This document shows positions 34,128 to 42,099 of a DNA stretch of 64,000 nucleotides, one piece after another. Numbering within the stretch: position 1 is the stretch's first letter; each line of letters starts with the position of its first letter. Below the pieces are notes generated by a model that ran no database searches, was not told where the DNA came from, and saw only the letters and a program-made list of their open reading frames with translations. Origin of the DNA: an uncultured Pelagibacteraceae bacterium (GTDB lineage: Bacteria; Pseudomonadota; Alphaproteobacteria; Pelagibacterales; Pelagibacteraceae); the NCBI GenBank assembly GCA_902614055.1, contig CACMJX010000001.1:315189-379188 (forward strand), given 5' to 3'. The position numbers were made by a program, and so were the translations under genes.

Positions 34128-34478
34128 ATGAGTCTTTTAGAAAAATCCGACGAGGAGATAATTAAAATTGCAGATCCTATTTGGGCAAACTTAGTTAAAT
34201 CTTCAAATATCAAGGATTATGGTGGATTTACACGGGATCTTTCATCTCAAATGATGTATGGAGCTAATGAAGTTGAACTTGGAAAGCAATGGGCAAGTAA
34301 TAAATTAATTTCAAGTTTAGCAGAGGGATGTAAAGCTATTGGGTGCTTAAGACGAGGACTTTATATAACTGTGTTGTATAGACAGACAAGCACTGAGATA
34401 CCAGGAGACTTTTTGGGAAGGTTAGTTCTTGGAGAAGAAGGTGACGAAGTAAAAGTTTTTGGAGCAACTATTTTTTAA
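34128..34478 (+). CDS. Conserved-looking small protein of unknown function after aprA
   Basis: A 116-residue soluble protein 16 bases downstream of aprA on the same strand. It begins MSLLEKSDEEIIKIADPIWA and has a mixed alpha/beta profile, an SLAEGCKAIGCLRRGLY segment with two cysteines, and a C-terminal beta-rich end (LVLGEEGDEVKVFGATIF). No signal peptide or TM. I do not recognise the family. Its place suggests a role tied to sulfite oxidation, perhaps assembly or regulation of AprBA, but that is inference from position alone. Confidence 0.75.
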   Translation: MSLLEKSDEEIIKIADPIWANLVKSSNIKDYGGFTRDLSSQMMYGANEVELGKQWASNKLISSLAEGCKAIGCLRRGLYITVLYRQTSTEIPGDFLGRLVLGEEGDEVKVFGATIF

Positions 34479-34504
34479 AAAATTATTTGCATTTTATATA
34501 ACTT

Positions 34505-34666
34505 ATGGTTATTTGGAGTATGCAGGTTAATTTTAAAGAAAATTTCAAAAATATTCCCTCATTCTTCCAAAATCAAATAAGTAAAATAATTAAATCATTT
34601 TTATATCTATTTATCTTTTTTGCGTGGGGTATAATACTCCTTAGCACTGCGCAAAATTTTATCTAA
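34505..34666 (+). CDS. Possible small C-tail-anchored ORF (53 aa)
   Basis: Not in the ORF track. ATG 34505 gives MVIWSMQVNFKENFKNIPSF and continues to one hydrophobic helix (FLYLFIFFAWGIILLSTA) near the C-terminus, ending at TAA 34664-34666. It occupies most of the 238-base gap between the aprA-linked small gene and the TSUP gene. A second ATG at 34520 is an alternative start. Codon use is AT-rich and random occurrence cannot be excluded. Confidence 0.35.
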   Translation: MVIWSMQVNFKENFKNIPSFFQNQISKIIKSFLYLFIFFAWGIILLSTAQNFI

Positions 34667-34716
34667 AACTACTCATATTTATTGACTTTGTATTCCTAGA
34701 GGAATAATTACTTTAA

Positions 34717-35802
34717 ATGGAATATTTTCTTCCAATTGCTCAGGTCGAAATTAATTTACTATTTATATTTGGTCTAAGTTTAGTGGTGGGAATTTTATCT
34801 GGTTTGTTTGGAGTAGGTGGTGGATTTTTGATGACACCTTTTTTGATTTTTTTAGGTGTACCACCTATTTATGCAGTTCCAAATGAAGCTAGTAATATTT
34901 TAGGAACCTCAGTATCTGGATCTACAACTCATTATCTTAAAGGCACGCTAGATTACAAGATGGGATTTATGATTGTTATCGGGGGTGCTGTAGGTACGAT
35001 TTTAGGAATTATAACTTTTTCATATTTCAAAGATATTGGAAAAATAAACATAGTCATTTCTCTAGCTTATATGTACATCCTTGCAATTTTAGGAACCTTT
35101 ATGCTTATACAAGGTGTATCAGAAATTGATAAAGCAAGAAAAAAAATAACTGAAAGAAAAAAACTACATAAACATTATTGGATACATGGTCTACCTTTAA
35201 GAATGCGTTTTAAAAAGTCACAGCTTTATGAAAGCGCGTTTACACCAATTATAATAGGTTTGATAGTTGGTTTCATTGCAGCAATTATGGGAATAGGTGG
35301 AGCTTTTATTTTAGTTCCAGCGATGATTTATATTATAGGTATGCCAACAAAATTAATTCCAGGGACTTCCCTTTTTGTAACTATATTTATCAGTGCGATA
35401 GTTACAATTTTACATGCTTTAAACTATGGAACTATAGATTTAATTCTAGTTACAGTATTAATCTTAGGTTCAATAATCGGTGTTCAATTTGGTCAAAAAA
35501 TTGGAGAAAAAATTGATAGCTCAGAATTTAAAACTATTTTAGCAATATTATTATTATTAGTTGGTATAGCAATTGCTTATGATACTTTTATTAAAGATGA
35601 AAAAACAACAAGTGTCATTGTCAATGCTAAAGTTAATTTAGGACCACTTAGTGAATTTATATTAAACTTTTCGAGAGATTTGCCAGTATTTTATGGGTTG
35701 ACATCTGTACTTCTTGCTGTTGTTCTGGGTGTTGGAGCTGCAATGATTAGAAGAATTTATTCTAATTGGGATGATAAAAGACTTGCAAAATTAAAAAAAT
35801 AA
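34717..35802 (+). CDS. TSUP (TauE/SafE) family exporter, likely sulfite or sulfoacetate related
   Basis: A 361-residue inner-membrane protein with two homologous TM halves: GLSLVVGILSGLFGVGGGFLMTP at the front and GFIAAIMGIGGAFILVPAMIYIIG in the second half, the TauE/SafE repeat (G..(G)GIGGG.L..P). A charged cytoplasmic loop (EIDKARKKITERKKLHKHYW) separates them, and an additional TM ends the protein near residue 340. Genomic position between apr genes and suyAB-xsc points to efflux of sulfite formed by sulfonate breakdown. Direction and substrate are inferred. Confidence 0.87.
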   Translation: MEYFLPIAQVEINLLFIFGLSLVVGILSGLFGVGGGFLMTPFLIFLGVPPIYAVPNEASNILGTSVSGSTTHYLKGTLDYKMGFMIVIGGAVGTILGIITFSYFKDIGKINIVISLAYMYILAILGTFMLIQGVSEIDKARKKITERKKLHKHYWIHGLPLRMRFKKSQLYESAFTPIIIGLIVGFIAAIMGIGGAFILVPAMIYIIGMPTKLIPGTSLFVTIFISAIVTILHALNYGTIDLILVTVLILGSIIGVQFGQKIGEKIDSSEFKTILAILLLLVGIAIAYDTFIKDEKTTSVIVNAKVNLGPLSEFILNFSRDLPVFYGLTSVLLAVVLGVGAAMIRRIYSNWDDKRLAKLKK

Positions 35803-36969
35803 TTAAGCGCTTCTATATAATTTAGTCATAACAAACTCCTTATGACCTAGAGCTTCAGCACAAGTTAATCGTCCATTTGCAACTCTTAAAGTTGATTTGA
35901 TTAACTCATCTCCAGCTTGACTTAAATTCATTTCTCTAGATAAAATCTTTGAAACATCAACATCTATATGTTCACTCATAGTTTTCGCCGTGAGAGGATT
36001 TGCTGTCAATTTAATCACAGGCTCTATAGGATTTCCTATAATATTACCCTGTCCAGTTGGGAATAGGTGAATATTAAAACCACCTGCAGCTTGTAAAGTA
36101 ACACATTCTGCAGCAGCTGAAGAAGTATCCATGAAGTACAACCCCGCACCTTTTGTTGGTTCCTCGGCTGGCTCCAAAACATCAATAAATTGACATCCTC
36201 CAATTTTTTGAAAATTACCAAATGCTTTTTCTTCAATAGTAGTCAATCCACCTGCAATATTTCCTGCAGTTGGTTGACTTTCTGACAAATCATCTGTTGC
36301 TTCTTTAAGAATAAAATTATTGTAATCGTTCCATGTTTTTTTAAACTTTGCTTGAGCCTCTGGTGTTTTGCCTCTTTTTTCACAGACCGTTTCAGCTCCT
36401 GTAAGCTCAGAAGTTTCGCCAAAACATAAATGTACACCAAGAGGTTCCAATTTATCCATTAGATTTCCAACTGTTGGATTTGATGCTAATCCTGATGTTG
36501 TATCAGACTCACCACATTTTACGGAAATCCATAAATCACTCATTGGACATTCTTCTCTTTGTTTTTCTGATGCCCACATGGAAAACTCTTGTGCTTTTTT
36601 TGAAACTTTAGCTATAGTATCTATATCTCCAACGCCCTCTATACTAAATCCTTCAACTGGTTTGCCTGTTGTTGTAATTGCATCAACAATTCTTTTTGTC
36701 CATTTAGGTTCAATACCTACAACTATAACAGCTGCAACATTAGGATTTTTTCCTGTACCAATCATTGTTCTAAAATGAAGTTCTAAATCTGCACCAAACT
36801 GCAGTCGCCCATAAGAGTGAGGTAGAGCTATTGTGCCTTTAATGTTATTTGCTACTGCTTCTGCACATGCATTTGAAATATCGTCTACAGGAAGAATAAT
36901 AACGTGATTACGTGTTCCAGCACGACCATTTTCTCTTTTATATCCTAAAAAACTTTTTGGAATTTCCAT
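35803..36969 (-). CDS. suyB: (2R)-sulfolactate sulfo-lyase large subunit (UxaA C-terminal family)
   Basis: A 388-residue protein of the altronate/galactarate dehydratase C-terminal family. [28 protein letters not shown] is the usual entry, with [43 protein letters not shown] and [20 protein letters not shown] downstream. Paired with the separate SAF-domain protein just upstream it has the SuyAB layout, which splits sulfolactate into pyruvate and sulfite. Altronate or another sugar-acid dehydratase would be the alternative, but the neighbours xsc, apr and a TSUP exporter favour a sulfonate. Convergent with the TSUP gene at zero spacing. Confidence 0.83.
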   Translation of the reverse strand: MEIPKSFLGYKRENGRAGTRNHVIILPVDDISNACAEAVANNIKGTIALPHSYGRLQFGADLELHFRTMIGTGKNPNVAAVIVVGIEPKWTKRIVDAITTTGKPVEGFSIEGVGDIDTIAKVSKKAQEFSMWASEKQREECPMSDLWISVKCGESDTTSGLASNPTVGNLMDKLEPLGVHLCFGETSELTGAETVCEKRGKTPEAQAKFKKTWNDYNNFILKEATDDLSESQPTAGNIAGGLTTIEEKAFGNFQKIGGCQFIDVLEPAEEPTKGAGLYFMDTSSAAAECVTLQAAGGFNIHLFPTGQGNIIGNPIEPVIKLTANPLTAKTMSEHIDVDVSKILSREMNLSQAGDELIKSTLRVANGRLTCAEALGHKEFVMTKLYRSA

Positions 36970-36972
36970 TTA

Positions 36973-37260
36973 TTACCACTTTTTTGTTTTTACGTTATGA
37001 ACGTGTACATGTTCACCTTTTTTGATATTTTTAACTACTTTCCCGATATCATGTCCATATTTCAAAATAGTGTCACCTTCATTTAGATCTGCCATTGCAA
37101 TCTTATGACCCAATGGTATTTCGTCTTTTGATTGTATTGAAACAGACTTATCGTTTTCCATTATCCAACAATTACAATTTTGTTCTGGGGTTATTTTTTC
37201 TATAACAACTACGCCAACGTTGTCTTTTTCATCATGTATTATTATATCAGTATTAGACAT
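36973..37260 (-). CDS. suyA: (2R)-sulfolactate sulfo-lyase small subunit (SAF domain)
   Basis: A 95-residue SAF-domain protein, corresponding to the N-terminal domain of UxaA. VGVVVIEKITPEQNCNCWIM is followed by EIPLGHKIAMADLNEGDTILKYGHDIGKVVKNIKKGEHVHVHNVKT, the usual GHK.A....G....KYG..IG.A...I..G..VH.HN pattern. Forms the sulfo-lyase with SuyB, 3 bases downstream. Divergent from xsc over 89 bases, so the two sulfonate branches share one control region. Confidence 0.85.
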   Translation of the reverse strand: MSNTDIIIHDEKDNVGVVVIEKITPEQNCNCWIMENDKSVSIQSKDEIPLGHKIAMADLNEGDTILKYGHDIGKVVKNIKKGEHVHVHNVKTKKW

Positions 37261-37349
37261 TGTGACGATTTCTTTATTTGAAATTCGCTAAATCTTATAT
37301 ATTAATCGAGCACTTTGACAATTAAAAAAAGAATTAGAAAGGCTGAACT

Positions 37350-39134
37350 ATGACTAAAATGACAACTGAAGAAGCATTTATAAAAGTTCTTCAAATGCAT
37401 GGAATTGAACACTCGTTTGGAATAATAGGATCAGCTTTTATGGCAATATCTGATTTGTTTCCTAAGGCAGGAATTACTTTTTGGGATGTTGCTCATGAGA
37501 CTAATGGTGGTTTAATCGCAGACGGATACACAAGAGCAACAGGAAAAATGTCAATGGTTATTGCTCAAAATGGGCCAGGAATAACTGGATTAGTTACACC
37601 AATTAAAACAGCTTACTGGAACCATACACCTTTATTATTAGTTACTCCTCAAGCAGCAAATAAAACTATGGGTCAAGGTGGTTTTCAAGAAGTAGAACAG
37701 ATGAATTTATTTAAAGATATGGTTTGCTATCAAGAAGAGGTGAGAGATCCTTCAAGAATGGCAGAGGTATTAAATAGAGTAATTGAAAAAGCATTTAGAG
37801 GATCAGCACCAGCCCAAATAAATGTCCCAAGAGATTATTGGACTCAGGTAATTGATATTGAATTACCACCAATTGTAAGATTTGAAAGACAAGGCGGAGG
37901 AAAAGAAGCAATTGAAAAAGCAGCAAAACTTTTATCTGATGCAAAATTTCCAGTCATATTGTCTGGAGCGGGTGTAGTAATTGGTAATGCAATTGAAGAA
38001 TGTAAAAAGTTAGCTGAGAAGTTAGATGCTCCTGTATGCAATGGATATCAACATAATGATAGTTTTCCAGGAAGTCATCCCTTAGCAGTCGGACCATTAG
38101 GATATAATGGATCTAAAGCTGGAATGGAATTAATTTCAAAAGCAGATGTAGTTTTGGCATTAGGAACAAGATTGAATCCATTTTCAACTTTACCAGGATA
38201 TGGAATTGATTATTGGCCAAAAGATGCAACTATAATTCAAGTCGACATGAATCCAGATAGAATTGGACTCACAAAAAAAGTAACAGTTGGTATCTGTGGT
38301 GATGCTAAAATGGTTTCTCAACAGATTTTAGAAAAACTCTCACCAACAGCTGGAGATATTGGCAGAGATGAGAGAAAAAACTTAATTCATCAAACAAAAT
38401 CTGCATGGTTACAAACTCTTACCAGTTTAGACCATGAGGATGATGATCCAGGAACAGTTTGGAATAAAGAGGCTAGAGAAAGAGACTCAGATAGAATGTC
38501 TCCAAGACAAGCTTGGAGAGCAATTCAAGCTGGTATGCCTGAAGATGTAATTATATCTAGTGATATTGGCAATAATTGCGCAATAGGTAATGCATACCCA
38601 ACTTTTGAAAAGCCAAGAAAATATTTAGCACCAGGTTTATTTGGTCCATGTGGTTATGGTTTTCCATCAATACTTGGAGCAAAAATAGGATGTCCAGATA
38701 CACCTGTAATTGGTTTTGCAGGCGACGGCGCATTTGGAATAAGTATGAACGAGATGAGTTCTTGTGCAAGAGAGGAATGGCCAGCAATAACTATGGTTAT
38801 ATTTAGAAACTATCAATGGGGAGCAGAGAAGAGAAATTCAATTCTATGGTTTGATGATAATTTTATTGGTACAGAACTAGATCCAGAATTAAGTTATGCA
38901 AAGGTTGCTAATGCATGTGGTTTAAAAGGAGTTGCAGTTAAAACTATGGAACAAACAACTGCAGCAATTAAGCAATCATGCGAAGATCAAAAAAAAGGAA
39001 TTACAACATTTATAGAGGTAATCTTGAACCAAGAATTAGGTGAACCATTTAGAAGAGATGCTATGAAGAAACCAGTAGAAGTAGCAGGAATTGAAAAAAG
39101 TGATATGAAACCTCAAAAATCATTGGTAGGTTAA
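37350..39134 (+). CDS. xsc: Sulfoacetaldehyde acetyltransferase
   Basis: A 594-residue thiamin diphosphate enzyme, the usual Xsc length. The N-terminal ThDP half contains FGIIGSAFMAISDLFPKAGI, VAHETNGGLIADGYTRATG and GFQEVEQMNLFKDMV; the central and C-terminal parts contain VILSGAGVV, VIQVDMNPDRIG and the ThDP/Mg motif GFAGDGAFGISMNEMSS...RNYQWG. It converts sulfoacetaldehyde plus phosphate into acetyl phosphate and sulfite. Fits downstream of Tpa and upstream of a Pta-like enzyme. Its ThDP need links it to the riboswitch-controlled thiamin-precursor uptake in this window. Acetolactate synthase-like alternatives are unlikely. Confidence 0.93.
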   Translation: MTKMTTEEAFIKVLQMHGIEHSFGIIGSAFMAISDLFPKAGITFWDVAHETNGGLIADGYTRATGKMSMVIAQNGPGITGLVTPIKTAYWNHTPLLLVTPQAANKTMGQGGFQEVEQMNLFKDMVCYQEEVRDPSRMAEVLNRVIEKAFRGSAPAQINVPRDYWTQVIDIELPPIVRFERQGGGKEAIEKAAKLLSDAKFPVILSGAGVVIGNAIEECKKLAEKLDAPVCNGYQHNDSFPGSHPLAVGPLGYNGSKAGMELISKADVVLALGTRLNPFSTLPGYGIDYWPKDATIIQVDMNPDRIGLTKKVTVGICGDAKMVSQQILEKLSPTAGDIGRDERKNLIHQTKSAWLQTLTSLDHEDDDPGTVWNKEARERDSDRMSPRQAWRAIQAGMPEDVIISSDIGNNCAIGNAYPTFEKPRKYLAPGLFGPCGYGFPSILGAKIGCPDTPVIGFAGDGAFGISMNEMSSCAREEWPAITMVIFRNYQWGAEKRNSILWFDDNFIGTELDPELSYAKVANACGLKGVAVKTMEQTTAAIKQSCEDQKKGITTFIEVILNQELGEPFRRDAMKKPVEVAGIEKSDMKPQKSLVG

Positions 39135-39144
39135 ATAAATATAT

Positions 39145-39163
39145 GTATGATGTTTAATCATAC
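39145..39163. repeat. Short inverted repeat after xsc
   Basis: GTATGAT-gttta-ATCATAC lies in the 37-base gap between xsc and the desaturase gene. The stem is only 7 pairs, A/T rich and without a T run, so it is at most a weak attenuator or mRNA 3'-end stabiliser. Confidence 0.35.
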
Positions 39164-39171
39164 TATAATTT

Positions 39172-40173
39172 ATGGATGTTAAATTAGAAAAGTGGTTTAG
39201 ACCTAATATTGATAAAGAAGTCTTAAGAGAAATTACAAAAAAATCTGACATCAAAGGATTTATACATGTAAGTATTTATTTTAGCTTACTAAGCATTGTT
39301 GGATGTTTAGCATATTTAACTTGGGGTACCTGGTGGTCAGCATTATGGTTTTACATTTACGGAAATATTTTTTGTTTTTGTAATCCAATTTGGCATGAAA
39401 CCGGCCATAAAACAGCGTTCAAGACTAAATTTTTAAATGAAATATTTTACTACATCTCATGTTTCATGGCATACTTTGAGCCTACAAGATGGAGATTTAC
39501 ACATTTTGTTCACCATGGAAATACTTACTCTACAAAAAATCCTTATGATCATGAAATTGAATATGATAATAATTTAAAAGATACTCCTAAAAAATTAATA
39601 ATGAATTTACTTCCTTTTGGGGAATTATTATTTTTCAAAAAAAGCATAGCTTTTGAAGTCATAAAACATGCTTTTGGGATACGAACTAAAGTTATGATTG
39701 ATTGTATTCCAGAAAATGCAAGACCTAGAACTATATTGATATCAAGAATTTATGTTGGTATTTGGTTGTCTATAATTATTTGGTCTTTATTAATATCTTC
39801 ATGGTTGCCCACATTATATCTTTTGTTGCCACATTATTATGGAAAAGGCTTACATAAGTTTGTTGCCTTTACTCAACATGCTGGTTTAGCAAGAGACGTA
39901 AAAGATCATAGATTATCAGCGAGGGATATGAAATTAAATCCAATACTAAGTTTTTTATACTGGAAAATGGAATATCACTGTGTTCACCATATGTTTCCAA
40001 CTGTTCCAGCCTATAATCTAGAAAAATTACACTATCATTTGAAAGACCAATTGCCTGAAATTAAAGATGGATTATTTGAAACTTATAAAGAAATAATTCC
40101 AGCTCTTAAAAAACAAAGAGATGAGCCTGATTACCATTTAGATATTTCCTTACCAGAAAAACAAGCTTCTTAA
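39172..40173 (+). CDS. Membrane fatty acid desaturase
   Basis: A 333-residue di-iron membrane desaturase. The histidine boxes are HETGHKTAF (box 1, about residue 76), HFVHHGNTYS (box 2) and YHCVHHMFPTVP (box 3); TM segments lie around residues 30-65 and 195-222. It introduces double bonds in fatty acyl chains or related substrates, for example membrane-fluidity control. Alkane or sterol hydroxylases share the fold, so the exact substrate is open. Followed by a 65-residue protein whose start overlaps its stop (TAATG). Confidence 0.87.
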   Translation: MDVKLEKWFRPNIDKEVLREITKKSDIKGFIHVSIYFSLLSIVGCLAYLTWGTWWSALWFYIYGNIFCFCNPIWHETGHKTAFKTKFLNEIFYYISCFMAYFEPTRWRFTHFVHHGNTYSTKNPYDHEIEYDNNLKDTPKKLIMNLLPFGELLFFKKSIAFEVIKHAFGIRTKVMIDCIPENARPRTILISRIYVGIWLSIIIWSLLISSWLPTLYLLLPHYYGKGLHKFVAFTQHAGLARDVKDHRLSARDMKLNPILSFLYWKMEYHCVHHMFPTVPAYNLEKLHYHLKDQLPEIKDGLFETYKEIIPALKKQRDEPDYHLDISLPEKQAS

Positions 40174-40370
40174 TGTATAAAAATTATAAATTGTTGTTAT
40201 TTTTAGGAGCAGCAATAATATTTCTTTATTTTAGTGTGGGAAAATATGAGGAATTTAGTCTTCAAAAATCTATATCAGCATGTGTTATTGCAAAAAGTAA
40301 ATTAATGAAAGAAACTGAACCAGAACAAGCAAGAAAAATCTGTGAAAAAGAAATTAGACAAAGTAAATAA
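40173..40370 (+). CDS. Small N-terminally anchored protein (65 aa)
   Basis: One N-terminal hydrophobic helix (YKLLLFLGAAIIFLYFSVG) and a charged region with two cysteines: SISACVIAKSKLMKETEPEQARKICEKEIRQ. The segment resembles a signal anchor plus a short helical domain possibly held by a disulfide outside the cytoplasm. Coupled to the desaturase by a TAATG overlap. Family not recognised. Confidence 0.6.
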   Translation: MYKNYKLLLFLGAAIIFLYFSVGKYEEFSLQKSISACVIAKSKLMKETEPEQARKICEKEIRQSK

Positions 40371-40458
40371 TATTTACTTTTATACAATTTTATTTTTTTT
40401 ATTAATATTAACAAGCGCATCTTCTGAAACAAGATTTGAAAAAGATAAGACAATCTAA
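40342..40458 (+). CDS. Possible small secreted ORF (38 aa, GTG start)
   Basis: Not in the ORF track. From GTG 40342, overlapping the previous gene by 29 bases, the frame reads a Lys-rich start, a hydrophobic stretch (FYTILFFLLILTSASS) and a charged tail ETRFEKDKTI, the shape of a signal peptide with a very short mature part. The length is small and chance occurrence in AT-rich sequence is a real possibility. Confidence 0.25.
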   Translation: MKKKLDKVNNIYFYTILFFLLILTSASSETRFEKDKTI

Positions 40459-40522
40459 AATTATTCTAATATCAATTGAATAAGTAATATTATTGGATTA
40501 AGTTAGAGTTAAAAAAAATTCT

Positions 40523-40705
40523 ATGAATCCAACAGATATATTATTAAGTATTGCAATAGTGGGAATATACACTCTCATTTACGTATATTTAAAATCAAAA
40601 CATAATGATAACAAAATAATTATCAAATTATTTATTGTAGGCTTTGTGTATGCAACAATAATTACTGGTATACTTTATTACTTAATAAAGTTTATAGCCT
40701 CATAA
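40523..40705 (+). CDS. Small two-TM membrane protein (60 aa)
   Basis: Two hydrophobic helices (ILLSIAIVGIYTLIYVYL and FIVGFVYATIITGILYYLI) separated by a positively charged KSKHNDNKIIIK loop, so both ends are probably outside the cytoplasm. It lies 6 bases before the GST-like gene on the same strand. Family not recognised. Confidence 0.5.
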   Translation: MNPTDILLSIAIVGIYTLIYVYLKSKHNDNKIIIKLFIVGFVYATIITGILYYLIKFIAS

Positions 40706-40711
40706 ATTTAA

Positions 40712-41398
40712 GTGACACATAAATTAGAATTAATATATTTTAAAATGAGAGCTTTAGCGGAAGCTCCTCGTTTACTATTTCATTACACAAATATTAAATA
40801 TGAGGATCTAATGTCATGGGATTACTATGATAAAGAGTGGTCAGAAATTAAACCTAATATTCCTTTTAAACAATTACCCATGTTAATTATAGATAAGAAA
40901 TATGAAATTTGTCAAAGTATGGCAATAATGACATTTATTGAAAATTTAGCAGGTATCAACATTACTGATCCAATATTAAACGCTAAAGCAAATGCTATTA
41001 TGCAGAGCGCACAGGAACTTTTTATGCCACTTAACCCAACAGTAAATTTTGCAACAGGAGAGAAATTTATTAAGAAAAAAAATGACATGATGCCATTTTT
41101 ATTATCAAGATTTGAAGATCTTGAAAAAGTCTTAAAGGGTAATGACAAAAAATTTTTTATCTTTGATGAGCCAAGAGCATGTGATTTTGTTACGTTTCAT
41201 CATTTAGATTTATCTAAAATGCTTGATCCATCAATTATAAAAAAATTTCCTAGATTAGAAAAATTTTTAGAAGACATGATATCTATAGAAAGTATAAAAT
41301 CTTATTTAGACAATCGTCCTAAATTAATCGATGTAAGTATCGAACCAAAATTAGTTATTGATGGAATTCCACACCCAACAGGAGTTAAAAAAACTTAA
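40712..41398 (+). CDS. Glutathione S-transferase-like protein
   Basis: A 228-residue protein with a thioredoxin-fold N-terminal domain (KLELIYFKMRALAEAPRLLFHYTNIKYED, then FKQLPMLIIDKKYEICQSMAIMTFIE) and a helical C-terminal domain, the organisation of sigma/omega-like GSTs. The Q.P.L.....I.QS.AI..(Y/F)I element that binds glutathione is present. The substrate is unknown. Start is GTG at 40712. Confidence 0.78.
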   Translation: MTHKLELIYFKMRALAEAPRLLFHYTNIKYEDLMSWDYYDKEWSEIKPNIPFKQLPMLIIDKKYEICQSMAIMTFIENLAGINITDPILNAKANAIMQSAQELFMPLNPTVNFATGEKFIKKKNDMMPFLLSRFEDLEKVLKGNDKKFFIFDEPRACDFVTFHHLDLSKMLDPSIIKKFPRLEKFLEDMISIESIKSYLDNRPKLIDVSIEPKLVIDGIPHPTGVKKT

Positions 41399-41455
41399 TT
41401 TTTTAATAGTTGATTGCGTTATATAAAATTTCTATTATAACTTTCATGAATTTAT

Positions 41456-41532
41456 GGCGGGGTAGCTCAGTTGGTTAGAGCGCGGGACTCATAAGCCCGA
41501 GGTCAGTGGTTCGATCCCACTTCCCGCTACCA
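41456..41532 (+). tRNA. tRNA-Met (CAT anticodon), elongator type
   Basis: A 77-base cloverleaf with encoded CCA: acceptor GGCGGGG/TCCCGCT (with G-T at both ends), D arm GCTC-AGTTGGTTA-GAGC, anticodon stem CGGGA/GCCCG with loop CTCATAA, variable AGGTC, T arm AGTGG-TTCGATC-CCACT, discriminator A. The anticodon is CAT. The lack of three consecutive G-C pairs abutting the loop and G1 rather than C1 argue against the initiator; Ile2 (lysidine) is the other possibility. The stem pair next to the loop is an A-G mismatch. The 3' end is 2 bases from the convergent apt stop. Confidence 0.93.
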
Positions 41533-41534
41533 AA

Positions 41535-42062
41535 CTAATGACCAGGAAATTCCATTAAATTTTCAACTTTATATCCTTTTTTTTTGAGATTATCACAACC
41601 ACCTAGGTCAAAAAGATTTATAACAAATATAAAGGCTGCAACATGTCCTTTAGAAATTTCTATAAGTTTGGCTGCTGCATCTGCAGTTCCACCTGTTGCT
41701 ATCAAATCATCTATTATTAGAACTGAGTCATTTTCTGAAATTGAGTCTTTATGAACTTCTATTGTTGCTGTTCCATACTCCAGTGCAAAATCAACTGAAT
41801 GTACATCAGCAGGAAGTTTGTTTTTTTTTCTTAGCATAATAAAAGGTTTTTTTAAGATGTAAGAAACAGCAGATGCAAATACAAAACCACGTGATTCAAT
41901 TGCAGCTATTTTATCTAGCTTAAATTTTTTGGATCTCTCAACGATTTGATTAATTGTTTCCTCAAAAGCAGTTTCATTCTTTATTAAAGTAGTTATATCT
42001 CTAAATAAAATACCCTTTTTAGGATAATCTTTAATTGAGCGAATATAATCTTTTAAATCCAT
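41535..42062 (-). CDS. apt: Adenine phosphoribosyltransferase
   Basis: A 175-residue type I PRTase. DLKDYIRSIKDYPKKGILFRDITTLI is the Apt-specific start, AAIESRGFVFASAVSYILKKPFIMLRKKNKLP binds the base, and the PRPP motif is VLIIDDLIATGGTADAAAKLI. It converts adenine and PRPP to AMP. Adenine is released by MtnP, whose gene is divergent 37 bases away, so the pair covers MTA recycling. Confidence 0.95.
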   Translation of the reverse strand: MDLKDYIRSIKDYPKKGILFRDITTLIKNETAFEETINQIVERSKKFKLDKIAAIESRGFVFASAVSYILKKPFIMLRKKNKLPADVHSVDFALEYGTATIEVHKDSISENDSVLIIDDLIATGGTADAAAKLIEISKGHVAAFIFVINLFDLGGCDNLKKKGYKVENLMEFPGH

Positions 42063-42099
42063 AATAGTTATTTATAAATACAATATAATTACTTTTTAT

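Noticed and set aside
36036-36778. Several 65-136-residue ORFs on both strands inside suyB
   Set aside because: suyB is intact with family motifs along its whole length; the others are alternate-frame shadows without domains or start signals.
37315-37320. TTGACA box before xsc as a promoter
   Set aside because: The hexamer is a perfect -35 match, but no acceptable -10 hexamer lies 16-18 bases downstream, so I did not annotate a promoter.
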